DNA from: JACKFB01 sp041389525
GTDB taxonomy: Bacteria; Myxococcota_A; UBA9042; PHBI01; JACKFB01
Direction of reading: 5' to 3'
Length of the DNA stretch: 27,953 bases
NCBI GenBank assembly: GCA_041389525.1
Contig: JAWKRR010000080.1
Location: forward strand, 1-27,953
Shown: positions 26,180 to 27,953 of the stretch, piece by piece
Position numbering within the stretch: the stretch's first letter is position 1
Layout of the letters: each line of letters begins with the position of its first letter
Translations under genes and position numbers: made by a program
Notes under the pieces: generated by a model
Told to the model about the DNA's origin: nothing
Database searches by the model: none
What the model saw: only the letters and a program-made list of their open reading frames with translations

Positions 26180-27781
26180 GTGACCCACGCCCCGCCCTTC
26201 GAATCGCCAAGCTCCTTCTGGCCCGCGGCCGCCGCCCTGCTGCTCGCCGCGGCGTTGTGCGCGTGCGCGACCGACGACACCGCCGCCCCCCAGCCCGCCG
26301 GTGACGCCTCACCAGACGCCGCCGCGCCGCTGGCCTGCTCCCCCGGCGCCAGGCTCTGCATCGACGAGCGCACCAGCGCGGTCTGCGGTCCCGACGGCGC
26401 GCTGGGCCCCACCCCGCTGGACTGCCCCGACGGCCTCCGGTGCGACCCCGGCTCCGGAGTGTGCCGTCTGCCCTTCTGCGAGCCGGGAACTTACAGCTGC
26501 GCCGACCCCGACCACCTGCGCCGCTGCGGCCAGGACGGCGACGGGTACGAGCCCGATCTCGAGCGGTGCCTCAATGGTCGGACCTGCAACGGCGGGCGCT
26601 GCACCGTGTGCATCCCGGGCGCCCTGACCTGCACTACCGACCGCGAGCTTTCCCGCTGCCGCCCGGACGGCGCGCGATGGGATCGGGTCCTGACCTGCGG
26701 AAGTGACACCCTGTGCCATTCCCCGTCTGCCAGCTGCATCTCGAACCAATGCGACGGCGACAGCATCCTGTGCGTGAGCCCGAACGCCTACCGCGTCTGC
26801 CGGGGCCCCGAGACGGGCTGGAGCGACGCGGTCTTCGCCTGCAATCTCCAGGAGATCTGCAACGGCGGCGCCTGCGTACCCTGCGCCGACGGGCCCACGC
26901 GGTGTAGCGAGACGGGACAGCTCGAGATCTGCGACGCGGCGGTAGGCGGCTACAAGGCCCAAGCCTGCCCCGCGATGTCAGCCTGCAGCGGCCACCCCGC
27001 GGCCTGCGGCGTGCCCGCGCCGCCCTTCTGCCTGGCCGGCGAATACGACTGCGCCGACGGGTCGGCCCGCGCGCTCTGCAACGCCCACGGCAACGGCTGG
27101 GAGCCCGGGCTCAGCTTCTGCGCCATGGGCCAACGCTGCAGCTTCGGCGCCTGCATCCCCGCCGGGCCCGCGCGCCGCGTCATGCTGGTCGTCGACGGGT
27201 CGGTGCGGGTGGGGCCGGACTGGGCGGCACTCTTCGCGGGGATTTGGCACTCGGTGTCAAACTCGCCCTTTGACGAGTTCGGTTTGACGATCTTTCCAAG
27301 CCACATCCAGCCGCTCTCGCCGCCGTCGTTTCCTCAGCTCCCGCTGGGGCACCTCAACGGCACGTCGATCCTGGCCGCCGTGTTCGCCGCCAACCCGCCG
27401 GCCGGCATGGCGCCGCTCATCGAGACCGTCGAGCGGCTTGGCGACGACGACGCGCTCTTCCTGGGCGAACCGGGGGTCACCGTCATCGTGGTCCTGGCCG
27501 GCGACCCCGTGTGCGAGACCGGCGAGCCGGACTGCGCCGCGCGACTGGAGCGCGCCACGCGCATCCTGCACGAGGTGCGCGACGCCACGGTGCACGCCAT
27601 CGTCTGGCGGTCCAGCGACGCCCGCCCGTGGGCCGAGATCATCTCGGAGGCTGGCAGCGAGGCGGTCGACGGCGGCGGCCCGAAAACGCCGCCGCTGGCC
27701 GTCGACGCGGCCTCACTTGCCGCCGCGATCACCGCGATCCTCACGACGGCGCCTGGCTCTGCCGAGCTGGCGCCGCCGTGA
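26180..27781 (+). CDS. Secreted lipoprotein with six 6-Cys modules and a degenerate vWA-like domain
   Basis: This 533-residue predicted lipoprotein starts at GTG 26180 (GAGGTG about 5 nt upstream). Its signal peptide has hydrophobic core PAAAALLLAAALCAC and lipidation at Cys29; a short linker follows. Residues about 53-325 consist of six consecutive modules of about 45 residues, each with six cysteines in the spacing C-x6-C-x8-C-x11to13-C-x5-C-x4to6-C. Residues about 334-515 look like a von Willebrand A domain (VMLVVDGSVRVGP, then FDEFGLTIFPS, and VTVIVVLAGDPVCETG). The metal site is degenerate: DGSVR replaces DxSxS, and Ala stands where the conserved Thr is expected (GMAPLIETV). An adhesive or binding role at the cell surface is inferred. 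It converges on the ahcY gene. Confidence 0.87.
   Translation: MTHAPPFESPSSFWPAAAALLLAAALCACATDDTAAPQPAGDASPDAAAPLACSPGARLCIDERTSAVCGPDGALGPTPLDCPDGLRCDPGSGVCRLPFCEPGTYSCADPDHLRRCGQDGDGYEPDLERCLNGRTCNGGRCTVCIPGALTCTTDRELSRCRPDGARWDRVLTCGSDTLCHSPSASCISNQCDGDSILCVSPNAYRVCRGPETGWSDAVFACNLQEICNGGACVPCADGPTRCSETGQLEICDAAVGGYKAQACPAMSACSGHPAACGVPAPPFCLAGEYDCADGSARALCNAHGNGWEPGLSFCAMGQRCSFGACIPAGPARRVMLVVDGSVRVGPDWAALFAGIWHSVSNSPFDEFGLTIFPSHIQPLSPPSFPQLPLGHLNGTSILAAVFAANPPAGMAPLIETVERLGDDDALFLGEPGVTVIVVLAGDPVCETGEPDCAARLERATRILHEVRDATVHAIVWRSSDARPWAEIISEAGSEAVDGGGPKTPPLAVDAASLAAAITAILTTAPGSAELAPP
26336..27154 (+). repeat. Six tandem six-cysteine protein modules
   Basis: The coding stretch holds 36 cysteines in six equal modules. 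The x6, x8 and x5 gaps are identical in all six copies; the third gap is 11-13 and the last gap is 4 or 6. The modules differ in most other residues, so duplication is old. The first cysteine codon is 26336-26338 and the last is 27152-27154. Confidence 0.9.
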
Positions 27782-27794
27782 GCACGCGCGTCCC

Positions 27795-27953
27795 TTAGTA
27801 CCGGTAGTGCTCGGGCTTGAAGGGCCCCTCGGGCGAGACGCCGATGTAGCGCGCCTGCTCCTCGGTCAGCTTGGTGAGCTTCGCGCCGAACTTGTCGAGG
27901 TGCAGCATCGCGACCTTCTCGTCGAGCTCCTTCGACAGCACGGTGACCGTCTT
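27795..27953 (-). CDS. ahcY: S-adenosylhomocysteinase, C-terminal 52 residues (gene continues beyond the window)
   Basis: The minus-strand frame from the window edge to TAA (27795-27797) reads SKELDEKVAMLHLDKFGAKL, then TEEQARYIGVSPEGPFKPEHYRY. This is the highly conserved C-terminus of S-adenosylhomocysteine hydrolase, which splits S-adenosylhomocysteine into adenosine and homocysteine in the methyl cycle using bound NAD+. The terminal KPxHYRY motif supplies the Lys and Tyr that reach into the NAD+ site of a neighbouring subunit in known structures. Only the 3' end lies in the window; it ends 13 bp from the stop of the convergent lipoprotein gene. Confidence 0.95.
   Translation of the reverse strand, partial: KTVTVLSKELDEKVAMLHLDKFGAKLTKLTEEQARYIGVSPEGPFKPEHYRY

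Overview
The window looks like chromosome from a GC-rich (by eye about 70%) deltaproteobacterial-type organism, most likely a member of the Myxococcota. The reasons are a giant AAA/TPR/GAF/histidine-kinase fusion, a sigma-54 activator and an HD-GYP regulator side by side, and many secreted lipoproteins with Asp/Ala/Val/Pro-rich linkers and cysteine-rich modules, a style common in that group. This placement is inference from gene content. No rRNA, tRNA, transposase, integrase or CRISPR array was seen, and the base composition is even throughout.

Layout. (1) 1-6103, signalling block: the 3' part of a large hybrid histidine kinase (+), a sigma-54 activator whose receiver domain has lost its phosphorylation site (-), and an HD-GYP c-di-GMP phosphodiesterase response regulator (+). 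(2) 6137-10146: a membrane protein fused to a DCC-type thiol-disulfide oxidoreductase domain, a translationally coupled unknown gene, a DUF938 methyltransferase (-) and an aldehyde dehydrogenase (+). (3) 10160-13970: two tandem paralogous beta-propeller lipoproteins (-) with near-identical cysteine-rich ends and a shared upstream block. (4) 14099-16732: an ABC exporter and a DUF1499 membrane protein (-). (5) 16877-23344: an Ig/PKD-like lipoprotein (+), an ankyrin-repeat protein translationally coupled to a 12-TM-type membrane/spermidine-synthase-like fusion (-), and a sorbosone dehydrogenase-like lipoprotein (+). (6) 23393-27953: an unknown large lipoprotein (-), an unknown six-TM protein (-), a lipoprotein with six copies of a six-cysteine module plus a degenerate vWA-like domain (+), and the C-terminal end of S-adenosylhomocysteinase (-).

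Genes are tightly packed. The largest gene-free stretches are 21762-21973 (212 bp) and 26001-26179 (179 bp), both between divergent genes, so no gap exceeds 300 bp. Neighbouring genes are mostly on opposite strands. Only three close same-strand pairs look like real operons: 6137/7315, 16732/15943 (reading leftward) and 21761/18531 (reading leftward). Two of these three are joined by GTGA stop-start overlaps.

The best candidates for something undescribed are the six-fold cysteine module/vWA-like lipoprotein (26180-27781), the tandem propeller lipoproteins whose ends look homogenised, and the pseudo-receiver sigma-54 activator beside a giant kinase. I do not see a convincing multi-gene defence or biosynthetic system.
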